A stretch of DNA of 64,000 nt from Mucidula mucida (lineage: Eukaryota; Basidiomycota; Agaricomycetes; Agaricales; Physalacriaceae): positions 1,178,001 to 1,242,000 of the forward strand of contig JADNYV010000001.1 in NCBI GenBank assembly GCA_015501055.1. Reading direction: 5' to 3'. The position numbers and the translations under genes are program-made. Numbering within the stretch: the first letter of the stretch is position 1; each line of letters starts with the position of its first letter. Below are positions 20,627 through 34,561 of this stretch, piece after piece. Below the pieces are notes generated by a model that was given only the letters and a program-made list of their open reading frames with translations, did not search any database and was not told where the DNA came from.

Positions 20627-22176
20627 ATGGTCAACGTCAACTATTCCCCGGTAATATCTCCCTCGATATCCTCTCCGCAGTCTGTCAGTAGCGACCAGAC
20701 TCCTCTTGTGCACAGGCTGTCGGCAACTTCTGTAAAAAGTCTGGCGGACCTATTCGTCGGTCGCAGTGCCTCGTCCGCTAGCTCCATCCAATTAAACACT
20801 GAGGATGTACAAGTTGTCACTGAAGAAGGCCTACGGCACTCCTCGACTGTTCTCGAAGCCAGGTGAGAAATATTTCTTCTAAAACATTCAGACTATCATA
20901 ATCAGAACAGCTACGGTGTTCATGGTTTGCTTCTGCCGCTCCTTTGTATCCCCCGAAGCTCATGAAGCCCTCATTCCCCTAGGCGTCACAAGACTGCAGA
21001 GTTTGCGACCCAGCTGCTCGCCTGCATCAAGTCTTTACATATACCAACCTGGAATGCAGCCGATATTACTCCCCAAGGAATCAAAGTCCAGAAGGTGTCC
21101 GGCTCTATGACCAATGCCGTCTTTTTCGTGTCCTATCCCACGTCGTCCAAGGTCCGGACATTACTCCTTCGCATCTACGGCTCCTCCTCTGGCTCCCTCA
21201 TATCGCGTCCACGTGAACTTCACACCCTCCACATACTCTCGTCGAAATACAACATTGGGCCAAAGGTCTATGGCACGTTTGAGAATGGCCGACTCGAAGA
21301 GTTTTTTGAGTCAACAACACTCACTGCAAATGATATGAGAGATCCGGAGATCAGTTCGTGGATCGGATCTCGAATGGCAGAGTTTCATTCTGTTGATATT
21401 GAAGTCATCGAGGAAACGTCACCGGATAACAGAGGCGAGGGCAAGGGCTGGGATATTTCTGCCAAGGTCAACATCAAATCTTGGCTCGGCCTTGCGCGCG
21501 ATGTCCTTGACCTTCCTGCAGTACACAGCAATATTCGTGAAGCCCTCGACCTGGATCGCTTCCAGGTTGAGTGGAGAGCCTACCTGAACTGGCTGAAGAA
21601 TGTCGATGATGTGCAAGGAGCGAGTCATCGTGTTTTTGCTCACAATGATGCGCAATACGGCAACTTGCTTAGACGGACGAACCCTCCGGACGATATCGTT
21701 CCTCACCATCAGGTCAGCCTTCCCGTCTAGAGGTTCCGCGGTCGCTGATAGTCGTTTTCATTCAGATAATCGTTGTCGATTTTGAATATGCTGGCCCTAA
21801 CCCAGCCACATACGATATCGCGAATCACTTTCATGAATGGACGGCAAACTATCACGGCGAGACGCCTCATCTCCTCGATTCCCTTCGTTACCCGACGAGA
21901 GAAGAACGCCGCAATTTTTATACCGCTTACATTCGCCAAAACAAACCTTCGACGAGCGAAGCGGAGCTTACCAAGGCCGTCCAGTTACTCGACGACCAGG
22001 TACATTTCTGGAGTCCGGCGTCGCACGCAATGTGGGCTATATGGGGTGTTGTTCAAGCCAGAGAGGATCTTGAAAATGGTTTCGCGGAACCCGAGTTTGA
22101 CTATTTGGGCTATTCACAGTGTCGTATGGCAGGATTTCGTCGAGAAATCCAGGCTTTGGGTGTCCCAGTTGAATAG
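20627..22176 (+). CDS. Choline/ethanolamine kinase
   Basis: First step of the Kennedy pathway: phosphorylates choline or ethanolamine for phosphatidylcholine/-ethanolamine synthesis, in the cytosol. Three exons (20627-20862, 20983-21712, 21766-22176) sum to an exact 458-residue frame; the first intron is long for this genome (120 bases). Kinase features are GSMTNAVFFVSYP (nucleotide-binding segment), LLLRIYGSSSGSLISRPREL, the Brenner motif VFAHNDAQYGNLL, and IIVVDFEYAGPNPATYDIAN, the conserved metal-binding block. The C-terminal half ends FWSPASHAMWAIWGVVQARE as in the family. The N-terminal 80 residues are Ser-rich and probably disordered. The choice between choline and ethanolamine cannot be read. 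Confidence 0.93.
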
Positions 22177-22578
22177 ACATTAAAAAGACTTTCTTAGATC
22201 AAGTAATGAATAAGAGTCGCGGCGCTGCGAGTGTTCGATAGGTTAACAAGAATGATATTGAGTGAGATGAATAAAAACATATTGCTGATGACGACGATAA
22301 TGCTATGCAAACTGGGTGAGATAAAGTATAGCCCTAGTAAGTACTGACAATCAAAGAAAAGAGAGGAAACAGACAGCTGCTTTGATTTTCTGGCGGGAGA
22401 TGGAGGAAGGAGGCGAGAAAGCGTATGTATGAGGATCCGACGCAGCGACGACGAAATGGTAGTGTACGAGGTTGAGCAAATAACATTGTCCGATTCTGCG
22501 CGGCAGTCATATTCAAGAGAAGAAGGTGAAAAAAGAGATAAAGTAGTTCATAAGAAATCCATGCGCAGCATGGTGACA
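22177..22578. other. Convergent intergenic, 3' UTRs
   Basis: About 400 bases between the choline kinase stop (plus) and the CCCH protein stop (minus). AT-rich, no coding frame; must hold both 3' UTRs and polyadenylation signals. Confidence 0.5.
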
Positions 22579-24983
22579 TCACGCCCATGCCTTCTCGTGG
22601 AAGCGCGGTCCACCCATGGTCAATTCGGTGGTAGACCAAGGGGAATTTATCGAGCCATCGCCACTTCCACTTGGCCCATGCGAAAACGAGGCCGAGGAGA
22701 GGTGATTACTGCGAGAGAAGCTGCCCCAATTACCCGCGCTACCTGCGCGAACATGCCCTGAAGCATGTTGTGGTGGTCCGTTACTATCGCTGGACAGCGT
22801 GTAAGAATGCCCAGGCGTAGGCTGGGAGGGGGTAAAGTTGACTTCCTCTGTCCCGTTGAAGGAATGCCGGACGTTGGACGGTGGTGTAGCCGATGTGTTG
22901 ACACGCTTGTGTTCATGAGTATCGAAAATGAACTAGCAAGGATGCATCGACGTACCTGATTATAACCTACAATCTCCATCCTTGAATTGTTGTGTCTGCC
23001 TAGGTCTGGACCCGCCGTGACTGGGGCAGGCGACTTTGCGCCTTTGTGGTCGACGTTGGGCAAAAGAACACCATTACTGGCAAAAGCAGGATAAGCCGAC
23101 TTGTTTTGCTTCATCGAAGCCGCCGCATCCAAAGTAGATGTATCAACTCTCAAAGAACCGGTCGGAGGCCGAGTGAACTGATAGCCATTGGTCGAGTTCA
23201 TGTCCACAGGTGTTGTTGAATCTTGATTACGCTTCGCGGAAATCCGAGCTAAGAGTGACACACCGCCCTCATTTGGATCGCTATTGGTGCTCAGAGAACG
23301 CGCACGGCCATCTGGGCGCGGAGCTGCGGGAGGAGGTGCGTCCTGAGGCGTGGCGCCACCCGCCGCAGGCAACTCTGTATGTATGAAACAGCACCTTTTG
23401 CCGTAAGGACAGGAACCGGACACCCAGAACGTCTACAAAACAAGCCGTTAGTATAGATGCAAGGTATGGCCATAGACTTACTCTGCAGATCTCTGTCTTG
23501 TACTAGAGCAGACCCGGTTAGCGGGTCTAGGTGATAGATGCAAAAAGTTACTAACTTTGGGGTGACGCGAAACTTTCCGTAATTCCTCTTCTCCGTGCGC
23601 AAATTGGCACTTGGCACCGTACCGACAACTACCCTTTTCCTCCCAGCTACGACAAAGCTCCGTTTTGTACAAACCCAACTTCCTATTGTTGGCGCTTGGC
23701 CCACTCTGTCCTCCGCTTGTGACGCTCGTAGGACTGGAAAGACCGCCATCAAGCTGGGGTGGGATCATACCGTAAGAGCCCGTGTATTGAGCTTGCAATC
23801 GAGCAGCCATAGCAGGATCACCTCGAGCATAAGCTTCTTGCCCGTAATACTGGCTAGGATACATCGGCATTGATGGAGCAGCCGTCATGCCAGGAGGGTA
23901 GATCCCCGCCGCATATGGCATATTGCCGCCCATCAAAGCCAACTGAGGCTCTCGCAAAGTAGATGGGTCGGAAGCAGAGTGGTGGTGCGCACCGCGGAAC
24001 ACAGTATGTTGTTGTTGAACACGGGAGACAGCCGGATTATCGTGAGAAGGCAACATCATGTCGTACATTTGCTGTGAGTTCCCCAAAGACATATGGGCGG
24101 TGTGACCTGCGGGGTATCCCATAGCAGGGGGACTAGGAATAAGGCCTGGCTGCTGGGGATAGCCGCGAACAGGTTGACGGTACTGCATAGGGACACCGTT
24201 AGCAGGTCGCTGAACAAAGGAAGGGGCGGCTTGTGGGGCGGATGGTATGCCTGATGGCGGCAGAGGGTTAAAATTGCGCTGCTGGAGATTATAATCAATC
24301 TGAAGATCGTCACGTTCACTCTGGGCAGCGGATCGGTAGTCGAATAGCTGCGGGGGTTGAGCTTGAGGGCGATGCATAGAGACCGTGCTGTTTGTCAATG
24401 AGGGATATGGGAGTTGTTCCCCGCTTGGTTCACGATACTGCATCCATTGCTGCTGCTGTTGGATATGCAAATCGGAACTCTCATTTCCGGCACCATCTCC
24501 TGCTTGCTGAAGGCGGCGCAAGTCGGCGGTAGAGAGGCCACCGCTAAATGAATGTGGGCGCTCTTTCAGCTCAGAGGGCGGAGTACCATGAATCGAATTG
24601 GAGAGCAGAGTGTTACTAGCCGCTGAGAGAGCGGAATCCTGAGAGCTCGACTCGGTCGTGTCTGTGGACGATCCGCGCGAATGCGAAATTGTGATCTGAT
24701 GATCGGAGGGAGGCGAAGAGTCGACACTGTTAGCGGAGGATGTCTCGAGAGGACTAGTCTCTGTGAGGTGGGCGAGAGTGTTTGTTAGCTTCTTGGGAGG
24801 TGTCCGAACAGTAGCATCTTCGCCATTTTCTCCCGCAACGTCGCCGATCTTGAGCCGAACAATTTCGTCGGCCAAGTCCCAGCTTGCGGAAGCAGATTCA
24901 GAATCAACGTCTACGAGTTGGCCGTTCGCATTGAAGAGCCAGTGGTTACTGCCAGCCGCGGCGGCATCGGAAAGGGAAGACAT
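22579..24983 (-). CDS. Tandem CCCH zinc-finger mRNA-decay factor (TTP/Zfs1/Cth1 family)
   Basis: RNA-binding protein that recognises AU-rich 3' UTR elements and recruits deadenylases. A long disordered N-terminus (about 430 aa; Ser, Gln, Pro and Met-rich, with [17 protein letters not shown] and a [20 protein letters not shown] block) precedes two C-x8-C-x5-C-x3-H fingers. Finger 1 is [20 protein letters not shown] with [11 protein letters not shown]. Finger 2 is YKTEICR + [20 protein letters not shown]. The YKTEICR lead is a separate 21-base exon. The C-terminus is Ser-rich and ends FHEKAWA after an intron at VGYNQ. Both fingers are complete. A probable 5' UTR intron lies at 25071-25123. Regulation by phosphorylation is likely from the Ser content. 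Confidence 0.93.
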
Positions 24984-26703
24984 TTTGGAGTGGTAAGAGA
25001 GAGTTTGGATGCCTGATGGACGAAAGGTGTGGACAGACTGAGGACTGTTGTCGTTCTTCAGTGGCCAAGTCTACGCGGCTCCGAGTCAGTTGCACGACAG
25101 GATGCTCGAATAAGTGTGCTCACCTCTGATGTCTGGTCAGAATCCGAGTCGTGCCAGGAATTCGTGTCGGTAGTGTGGGGTCTATTCGTGATACTGATAG
25201 CGGGCAGTAGATCGTCTTGAGTGTTGAGAAAGAAGCTTTTCTGTGCTGTTGAAGTCGTCACAACGTCGTGCATTTAATACTGCACGGCAAACACGTGTTG
25301 GTCAGCGCCAGAAGCTGGGGCAACAGTGGGTGACGAACCGATGAGTTAATTATGGGCGGAGATTTTCCGATGAATGCGTTGATAAAAAGATGGATGAGGG
25401 GGGCCAATGGGTAGATGGTGGGGGCGTAATTGAGCGATAGATAAAGCTGCAGACGTTGTCGTCGACGACGACGACGGCAGCAAGGTTTTGGGGAACTATG
25501 AGGCAGATAGGTATAAAAAGCGTAAGTCGTCAAGGTCAAGGTCGTGGAAGAAAGCGCTGCAATGTGCCCTCGTGGAAGAGACACAGAGAGAGAGCTGTGG
25601 TTAAGAAGGAAGACCTGAAGCAAAGGGCTGCTTGCTTTGGGTTTTGATGATCGCAGGCAACGTGCCGGGTGTTCGCCAATGATTAACCACGTCCGTCGTT
25701 GAATGCTCTGCTTGTGCCGCGATTGCTGCAGGGGCTTGCTGTTGGAAACAACCGGATAATGCGTCGATGTCGAGCTGGACAGCGACAAGGGCAACAACAA
25801 CGCTAAAACAAATCCAATGCCGCCGGTGGCTGTGTCTGCCTTTTTGGGAACGGAACCAGGTATCTGAACCAAGTCTCCGCTCACACTGAACATGCTCCCT
25901 CAGTTATTAGTACTATCGGCTTCCTTCTTTGGCTTCCTGGCTCTTTCTCTGCTGCTACGCCTCACATACTTCAACAACACGTTTTGATCGCGTGCCATTA
26001 GGTAACCATTCACCTGTTGTCACTTGCTCTGATACACTTGCACAATTGATGGTGCACCGCATACCTCCTCCAGAAAGCACAATCGATGCTGATCTTAGCC
26101 TTCTGCGTGTCATAGAACGTCTGGTCTACCTTCTGTAAAGTATCAGAACATCAGCCGCTCATCAATCCAAGAGTCAATCTCCGTACCCTGCTACTTGCTT
26201 TCTCCCTTACTTTCGGAGAACCGCCTCATGTACTTCCTTTGGTGTATTCTTTAATTTCAACGCCTCGAACGTCCGAGATGTTGATCGATGCCGATTATCG
26301 TTACTTTGTATTACTGCATTTGTACTCCTCATCCTGTTCCCTGCCAACGGCTCATGCAGAGCTCGTCTCAGATCCATATCTTCCCTTTATAAAAGGTACC
26401 GAACCCAACGGAAGCAAACTTCCCTCTGAAAATCTCAACCGTTTTCTATTACCTTTGCAACTGGCACACTCGCATCAGCATAAAATCGTATTTCTCCGTC
26501 ACGAGATATATAGACGGCTTAATTTGCACCACTTTGCAAGGGCCATATAGGCAACATGGCGAAAGCATGTTGTTCCATGACGTTCGGTTTTGGGAACACA
26601 CCCTATTTTTGGACAAGCCCAAGGGAGCACATCGATAATGGACGGTTATTACGGCGCTAATTATTCTAACGTTAGTGTACACTGATGCGCTTATACAAAG
26701 TCG
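24984..26703. other. Long intergenic region, CCCH gene promoter and 5' UTR
   Basis: This 1.7-kb gap is the longest without a gene. A 5' UTR intron of the CCCH gene fits at 25071-25123 (GTGAGC donor, GCGTAG acceptor, minus strand). Long minus-strand frames here (25258-25893) are Ser/Pro-rich and hit no family. A plus-strand ATG at 25892 opens a 31-residue frame with one strongly hydrophobic helix (MLPQLLVLSASFFGFLAL), but no continuing exon is convincing. Confidence 0.45.
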
Positions 26704-29700
26704 TCACGCATAGTAAGATGTTCCAATCTGTTTGAAGAAATGAATATTGGCTCAACCGCTGATTATAACACTCACAAGCATAGTGGAGAGACTCTGCAAC
26801 TGGTCTTCATCAAAAGCTAGTTGATCCTTGTGCCACGTATCCTGTGAACTGTCACGCAACGGTTTATGGCACGGAAGCTCGAGTACTTGCCTGGTGAGTC
26901 TGCGGGAACGCCATGTCAGCGAGGTTGAAGTGCGTCCAAGACAAGAGTTGATGACTTACCTTCTTGAAATCAGAAGCACATTTTCGGACCGTAGTAGAGA
27001 TAGGAACTGGATCTGTAGCATGCGGCGCGAGACTGAAAAAAAGAGTCAATTAGAGACATCTCAGAAAATGCTTGGATTTACCTTCGGTTAGAGCTGGCAT
27101 CCAAGGCTCAACGGAGTACGGGAAACTGTCGATCAATGCACATAAGCCCAGTATCGCTGAATGGAGTTTTCGTAACGATTCTCCATAAGTAGGGTCCTTC
27201 CTAGAAGGTATCTTGGCTTTGCGGATTGTCGAAGCGAATCGATTCTAAGTGAACCGTCAATAACGCAATCCAAAGCGTCGTTAAAACCGGAACCACCTTC
27301 AACTGGATGATACTCTGTCGTTGCGAACATCGGACGATGCCCGAGAGCGCCTCCGAAGCCTTCATACGCACTTCCACATTCTCGTCGGATAGACAAGTCA
27401 AAAGCATCTCCATGACATTATTTACACCATCAGGTTTTATCGATAGGAGATTTCTGTAGAAGAACACAACGAGCGACGGGAGGGCGCGAAGACGAATGCG
27501 GTACGACTGAGAAGGATTAGTTCTCTCATAACGCATAATGGCAGGTCTAAGTACCGTTGCTGATTTAATCGCAGATACGAAGTTGTTCAGGATGATCGGA
27601 ATGTACTCGGTTGGAGGAGTGAACGCTGATAGAACATAGAGAACTGCGGTAGAATAAGTTTGCAGTTCTGTGTTATCGTTGAATTCAATCATGCGGAATA
27701 TCTCAGGCCTACAAATGTTTGAACTTCTTGTGAAAAGAGACAACAGAGTGAGCAGAGGTACGAACATCAAGTCCACCATGTATGGAAGTGCTGCCGGCGC
27801 GTTTGGGCTATACGAGGAGACCCACATCCATTGAAGCACTATCCTGAAGTTCAGCCGCTCATCTCTATCACATGGAGTAAGTGACACTTACATGTGAGCG
27901 CAACTTTGTCGTACTTGAGAAAGTGAGCGGATGAGGTAAGCAAACATGAAATAGGCATACTTCCGACTTATTGGACCATGGAGGGAGCAGACGTTGTTCC
28001 CTCGATTGAGCCAGTTCGCCCATGATCTTGCTTATTCGTTCACGGTAAGGCGTTTGGCTAAATTTAAATCAGTCGAAGGCGATTCTGATGAGATGCAAAG
28101 TGTACCGAATGAGCAATGGATCCTCTGAGTTGTGGCACGCATCTAAAAACAAAGTGACAGAATTGTAGACGGGTCGCGACTGCAAATACATCAAAGAACA
28201 CAAGTTATGTGTTATAAGAAGCCGGATCTGTATGGATGAGTTATGATAGAGCGTGAGAAGCAGACAAAATACTTCCCTCCGCGTAGTTCGTGTTTGCGTT
28301 AGCGAGAAACGAGTCGATGTACGTGTCGGCTTTTCGCCCGAGGGCGCGATCGGCCGAATCAACTAACGTTGCAAGCGTACTCAATGCCTTGCTCACTGAA
28401 TAGAGATACGACGTCAGAGAGCACTCGTACACAAGACGCTGCGGCTAACTTTGGAAGGCTGAGTCTCCACTGAAGTCCAGAGAGAGAGAGAAAATCCAAT
28501 CGACCAAGGGCTGATTCCGTCGAGGATCGCGGTCCTCCAGCATATGCTACAACGAATTTCAATCAGGTATCGTCAAGAAAAGAACTACCCACGCCTATTG
28601 CAGTTTCCCAGAACGTCAGAGTCTCTGGTTTAATCTCAGCGAATATGATGTCCAATCGGCTACGGATCCAGGCCCATAACTTTTCGCTGGAAGTCTTTGT
28701 CCAGTGTTTGCAACCTGGAAAGCTCAATTAGTGTATCCGCTTTGATGACAAGTAACGGGCGAACCAACCTCGTACGAGCCCCGTCAATACTTCTCCTCCA
28801 GCACGTTGTTTGTACTTGTCACTATCCGACAACAAAGACTCCATATTTTCGAAGATTGGGGCGAGGACTTCATACGGATACATTTTAGCTGTTCGAAAGA
28901 AGTGAGATAGGTAACAGGAAATCGAGGCTATACTCACCCAAACGTTTAATGAAAGCCACATGGTCAGAGCGTAACTCGAGTGTTCCAGTCCTCGAAGACT
29001 CCTGACTCCAAAGCGCAAGCATATCTTTGAAGTAGTTCTCGCTTTTAATTCCACTACCGATAGCATTCAGTGAGGCTGAAGATTTCTTATCCCACACAAA
29101 TGGCTCTGAATCATTGGTTACTGCCTTATATCCTTTCACTGTCGGGGACCAGGCGATATAACCGGTTCGTATTTTGTCGACATAGGGTCTGAAAGTAGAT
29201 TAACAGCTTTCTTCATGAGTGAGGCATGGCTCACGATGAGAACTCGTCCGTGACTGGACGTTGGAGCAGTTCAATGAACGCGGACGGACTAGGGACAACG
29301 ACGTCTTGAGCTAGAGGATTGATCCATCCATGTAGCCAGAGGTCGGAAGTCGACGCCGAAAATGTACGGACATTCACAAATTTCAGGAGACGAGTTATCC
29401 CTCTATGCATACCTACCATGAGCAGGCAGCAAACGTCCTTGAATTTTACTTACCGTTGTGCCTCTGCAGCGATAGTCGGTTGGGCACTAGTTGAATGACG
29501 GAGTAGAAATTGGGCAACCTCTTCAGGAACTGGAGTATCTCTCCGCATCAAGGAAACCAAAAAACGACACGCCATCTGAACATAGCGCCACTGTACGAAA
29601 GCATTAAGTCGCGTGCGGTACCGAGAGAATGTGTAGCCAACATACGTGTGTCTGCGAGCTGGAAACGATGCCTAAGATCGACGAAATCTGCGGATGTGTC

Positions 29701-32700
29701 AGTTCATCATTAGGCTGAACTGGCCGAAGCGACACTTACCGTGCGGGAATACAGCTCGTTACGGTTCGAGATGCGTCGATAGGTCTTGTCGATAGCTTCC
29801 TGGAGGAGGTTACGATTTACAAAGGATGCCGTGAACTCTGACTCCAGATCACGGATCGCTTCGTCAACCCGAGGAGTTGCAAGGTCATACGCATCAGTGT
29901 GTATCGCATCTTCGTGGAGATAGGGTACGCAATCGCTCGCGAGGCTGTTCACAAGTTTCTGGATTGATGGCTAGAGCATTGTCAGATTGCATCTCATTAA
30001 TGAATTAGTGACAGAGATACCTTTTCTTCATGTTGGCATTCCAGGAGCGAAACCAGATAGCGACTATGGGCGCTTTGATCTGGTAGAAATAATCGGTCAA
30101 TTCTTGCGGTACTTGTTCTCTCTGAGGCTTACCACTCAAGGCGTAGGATGCTAAGAGAAATACTGAGTCATACTGGCACCGACAAAAAACCAGGTCTTAC
30201 CGATGCCCTTATTCCATAGGATATAGAGTGCTCCCTTCATTCTATCGGGATCTGACCCACGCTCAAGAGCATCAAATAGGGAGGGTAACGCAAAACGAGT
30301 CGATCGGACATAATACTGGGTGATGGGCACGTCAGGTCGCTGCGAAAGAACTACTTGGTCAACTTACTCCGAAGATGTTATGTAGCACCGCCTGCGATTG
30401 ACTGAGAGGCATTGTGTTAGATGTCCAGTCTTCTACAACAGAGTTGAAACCCACCGCCTGACCCTTGTATACGGAGAGAGCGACAACTCCAGAATTTCCT
30501 GGATGAGTTCATCGTCGAGTCGAGATCGACGACGATACAATGCATGCATGTAGACACGACTACAGTGATACATCTGTGCCCGCTTGACGAACGTAGAGCG
30601 TGTGTTCTCTTTCTGACCATTCCAGATGCGTGCCGTACTGGACGTTGTTCAGAGGGTAATCATACTTCAACCGATGGAGGACCTACTCGCGAGCCTGAAC
30701 ATAGCTCTTCTGGACGGATTCAAAACTCTCCTTTCCAATTCCATAATCGAGAAGGAAAGTATCCATAGCTTTGACGACATTGATAACTGCATCGATGTGA
30801 TCTTCGCCTTCGGTTTGCTGACGGAGGGTTGTCGCAGCGTGTCTGGATACTACCCCAAATCTGATTCGATGAGCAGACGCCTTGACATAACGAGGATCAG
30901 ATGGATTCAGGACAAACCCCGCGTTCATAGGCAGGCATGAGACGAGTAGGTCCGACAGTTCCGTCTCCTCGTTGATACAAGCATTGTCAACCTCCTTTGG
31001 AAGATCTTGAATGAAGGTAGAAAGGCCACCCCACATCGAGCGACAGGTGTTCAGATACCTGACTTTGTCTTCAGTCATGTTTGTCATACAAATCATACGC
31101 ACGCACCTGCAAAAATCGTTGCGATCACTGCTGTTCCAAGATTCTGTGCGAGTTACAAGCTCTTCAACCTTGTTCAAAAGCGGTGTGTGCAACTCGTCTA
31201 GAATTTCGAGCACGAATGCAATTTCACTATCGGACGGTACTACGGATCGCTTCAGACTACTAATAAGTGTGATGACATTTGAAGCTCACCGTGCCATTCA
31301 ACAGTGACATCCTGGGCAGTGTATAGGCGCCCCCAGTGAAGATTGTGGTCTTGTTCGAATTCTGAACGTGTACGTAAGAAAGGACAGAAGAAGGATCAGG
31401 TCAAGGCGTATAGATACCTTTACTCGCCCATTCGTCAGAGTTCACAAAACGACTGTTGATAGGGTAGATACCAACAAGGGTATGGAGAATCCGCCCAATC
31501 AATCGCCCAGTTCCGCTGTAGCCCCGCTCGCTTTTGGATTTCTCAACGAGAATGTGCAACAGATGTAAGATCTGATTCTTGTATTTCAAAATCTATTTGG
31601 TAGTTGTCGTCGTGTTTTCTCGAGAGCCACGGGAAAGCTTCACGTACCAGAGGTCCGCCGTATCCCAAACAACCTCGCAGTATGGCTAGATCTACAGAGA
31701 AGATCAGTAACACAAGATCCAATGCGGAGAGAGGGCGTACTCCAATGAAACGTTGTATCTGATGGTACGGCTGCAGTGGGGGCCGTAGTACGTATGCTAG
31801 ATGCACCATGAAGCAGTTCCTCTTCGACTTGGGCCATACAGAAGGGCAAAAATTTCGCGAGCGTCTGCTCGGGACGGACGCGAGCAAGGCACGCCACGAA
31901 CTGTCCGAAAGCTCTGACTGCATTTGACTTGGAGTTGGTACTAGCATAATCAAAGGCCATATTCAAAATCAAATCAAAGAGCTGATCCGACATATGCAGG
32001 CAAACAACGTCCATCATAGCCTTGATTGATTTGAGAACACTCTCTTCCTGTTTACCGCCAGTGGTGTTACGCCGTCCACCTTCCTCAGGAAGGTTCTCAT
32101 ACAATGCAATGACACGACGGAAGAGTGCAGCCACCCAATCTATCAGAACGGTCAAAGGTTCGTTTACACAAGTCAAGAGTATTTTCACCTGCAAAAGCAG
32201 CGGTGCTATCACGAGCGAGAGCACGCTCATCTGCTCGGCTCAGCATAGGTGTCGGAGTTTCCGTACCATCAGGAAGACGAGTGTCGTCGTCAACCTGCAT
32301 CCTCCCTTCGTCAGGTATGTCGTCGGTTAGAGGAACACCGGATTGATGCATCGATACATCGCCGATTTTGACGTGTTGGATGGCAGAAACAATGAACATA
32401 GTGGTGCAAACAGTCTTGCTTGGATCGTTCTTGCCAAGGAATATGAGTGAGAACGAAGAATGTGGAAATGCATATTCACCAGATCAATTCCTGGTAAGGA
32501 AAGTTCCAACAAAGGCAACAAGTGTTTCTGGCCACCAAGCCATACAGTCTCTGTGACGAGCGGCCGGGCAATCCCGGACAGCATACTGAGGACTGATGTG
32601 GTCCTGTGAGTCTCATTGACGACCTCTAGGCCACCATACGCTCGTTCCAGTAAATCAGGCATAATCAGCGACGGTTGTAGCGTTGCCATTCCTCGCAAGG

Positions 32701-34517
32701 CACCTTGAGCGAAACCAACGCAGAGAGGGTCTTTTGAGAACAGGGCCAGCAGGGAGGGTGTCTTCAAAATATTGACCAGCTCGCGAACAATTGCTGGTGT
32801 TATGCGGTGAGTCTGATTCCTATATCAGACAAGCCCTTCGTGGATACTACTGAAAGCCTTACAATGGGTGTTTTGCAGTCTGGTTTCTCTTCCTGCTTGA
32901 TTCTTTTTGCAAACTCAGCTACTACACGATGAAGAAACGTAGTCAGCTTGTAACAAGGTTAGAGATAGAAGAGAAGATAATAACGATCAGCTTACAGCGA
33001 CCGTCCACGCGCCTGAATTGGAAGGATGGAAGAATGACTCTGTACTAGTGATTAAACGCCCAAGGGAATCCAATGCTCTCGAGCCTCCGATGTAACCGGG
33101 AGGCAAAGGCGACTCTCTAGAAATCTGCTTAGCAGACTGCCGGACTGGGCCATCTACAGATATGGAGTAGACGATTATCTTGGCGAGGGAATCTGCGTCG
33201 AACGTAGTCAGACATCGACTGCGAAGCAAAGCGAAGTTGACATACGAAATCGGTCTACGGTCTTTTTGACCTTATAGCCGTATCTATCGCCCAGGCCGTC
33301 GGCATGGTTCGCAGTAGTCGACGCACCCTGTAAAGTAAATTCAACATCTGCAACGCCGTAGGCGGACTCACATACCCTACTTTGCCCAATTGGGACATCT
33401 GGGAATGAGGTGAATCAACAGTAATCGTAGCACAAGGAAACTCACTCATGGACCCCAGTCCTTTGCTAACCAGGATGTCCCATTCAGTTTCACACCAAAT
33501 GCCCACATCTTTCCATTTCGCGCCGCCTTCTCCCGCGTCACCACTGAGTCCACTAACATGCTCCTCAGATAGATGTCCAGCTAGGTGCAGAAAACGATCG
33601 TCAATCAGGGAAGAGTTGAAGCCTTCCCAGATCTTGAAAAGGGCCGGCAAATAGAGGTTTGTGTGACTTGGAGGAAGGAAAGACGTGATCACTGGTATCA
33701 TCACTGCATACGTCTGTAGATGAATAAGAGGAAGGCGGGAAATATGAGGAATGAACCATACTTCTCTCGTGAGCAGAGGAATGAATGCATTGAGCATGTT
33801 GAGGATTTCGTCGCGCGCAAAGTATCGGTTGGACTGTTCGGCGACATAGAGGAGAAGAGTGATCAAGGCACGTCTGAAGATATTGTGTCAGTGGCAGTCT
33901 ACACAACCGAGAGAAACAGCCTACGAAGATTCGTTCACTTTGCCTTTGTGCCAGAGATGAGTCTTGAGGGCTTCCCATAGTGGCTCCCAAGGCAATTGTA
34001 AGTCCTCAAGTTCCAACTTGCGTTTCATTCCGGATTTGTTGGAAATCAAGCGATTGAGCATATCGGCCCAGCTCCGAATAACGCGCACCTCGATACCTGG
34101 AGTGATACAGAGCTCATAATACAGGCGAACCAATTTGGCACGCGTCGTCTTGAGCATGGGATATCTCATCAACAACCAGCTGAATACATATCGTGGGTAT
34201 GAGATAAAGAGGACCGAAATGCCGAATGCGTACCATTGGAGCATACCGTCCCACGTCGTGAGGACAAGCCAGTTCTGGGACTTTGCACAAATGTAAATTT
34301 TGCCAACAATGACTTCTAGTCTAGCCTGCATGACGTCCTGGGATTCGCACTCGTATGGTGATGAATCAATGTAAGATTGTAGAGTCGCTTTCTGCTGGTC
34401 CATTGACAGGTCTGCGAGGTCTCCCGGAGAATCGCAGAGGGAAAGCCCATCGTCGTCCATGGCAGGCTGTGCGTCGTGCTGAGGTGAAAGAGCTGATGCT
34501 GTGAGTACCATGTCCAT
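26704..34517 (-). CDS. BLM10: Proteasome activator BLM10/PA200
   Basis: Giant HEAT-repeat protein that caps the 20S proteasome and opens its gate. The ATG at 34517 starts an acidic N-terminus, then SWADMLNRLISNKSGMKRKL and LQLPWEPLWEALKTHLWHKG, the family N-terminal block. Conserved pieces further down include TNLYLPALFKIWEGFNSSL, FYRNLLSIKPDGVNNVMEML and CLSDENVEVRMKASEALSGI. The C-terminus reads FDEDQLQSLSTML, an intron, then IGTSYYA and stop: the HbYX motif (Tyr-Tyr-Ala) that inserts into the alpha-ring pockets. Dozens of short introns (about 50 bases) break the 7.8-kb gene; I estimate near 2,000 residues, as usual. Not every junction was verified. Roles in proteasome maturation and histone degradation are known from yeast and mammals. 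Confidence 0.92.
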
Positions 34518-34552
34518 CTTCGGGATGGGCGATCAAGAACATACCGAACGCG

Positions 34553-34561
34553 TTTTATATA
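34553..34561 (-). promoter_or_regulatory. TATA box of BLM10
   Basis: TATATAAAA reads toward BLM10 about 36-44 bases before its ATG at 34517. It lies in the 281-base divergent promoter shared with the chalcone-isomerase-like gene. Confidence 0.45.

Noticed and set aside
25258..25893. 211-residue minus-strand open frame upstream of the CCCH gene
   Set aside because: Ser/Pro and low-complexity composition, starts at a CAT but overlaps the probable promoter and 5' UTR of the CCCH gene, no family features.
32327..34517. Several separate ORFs that could be read as independent genes
   Set aside because: They join through GT-AG introns into BLM10 and carry its conserved blocks.
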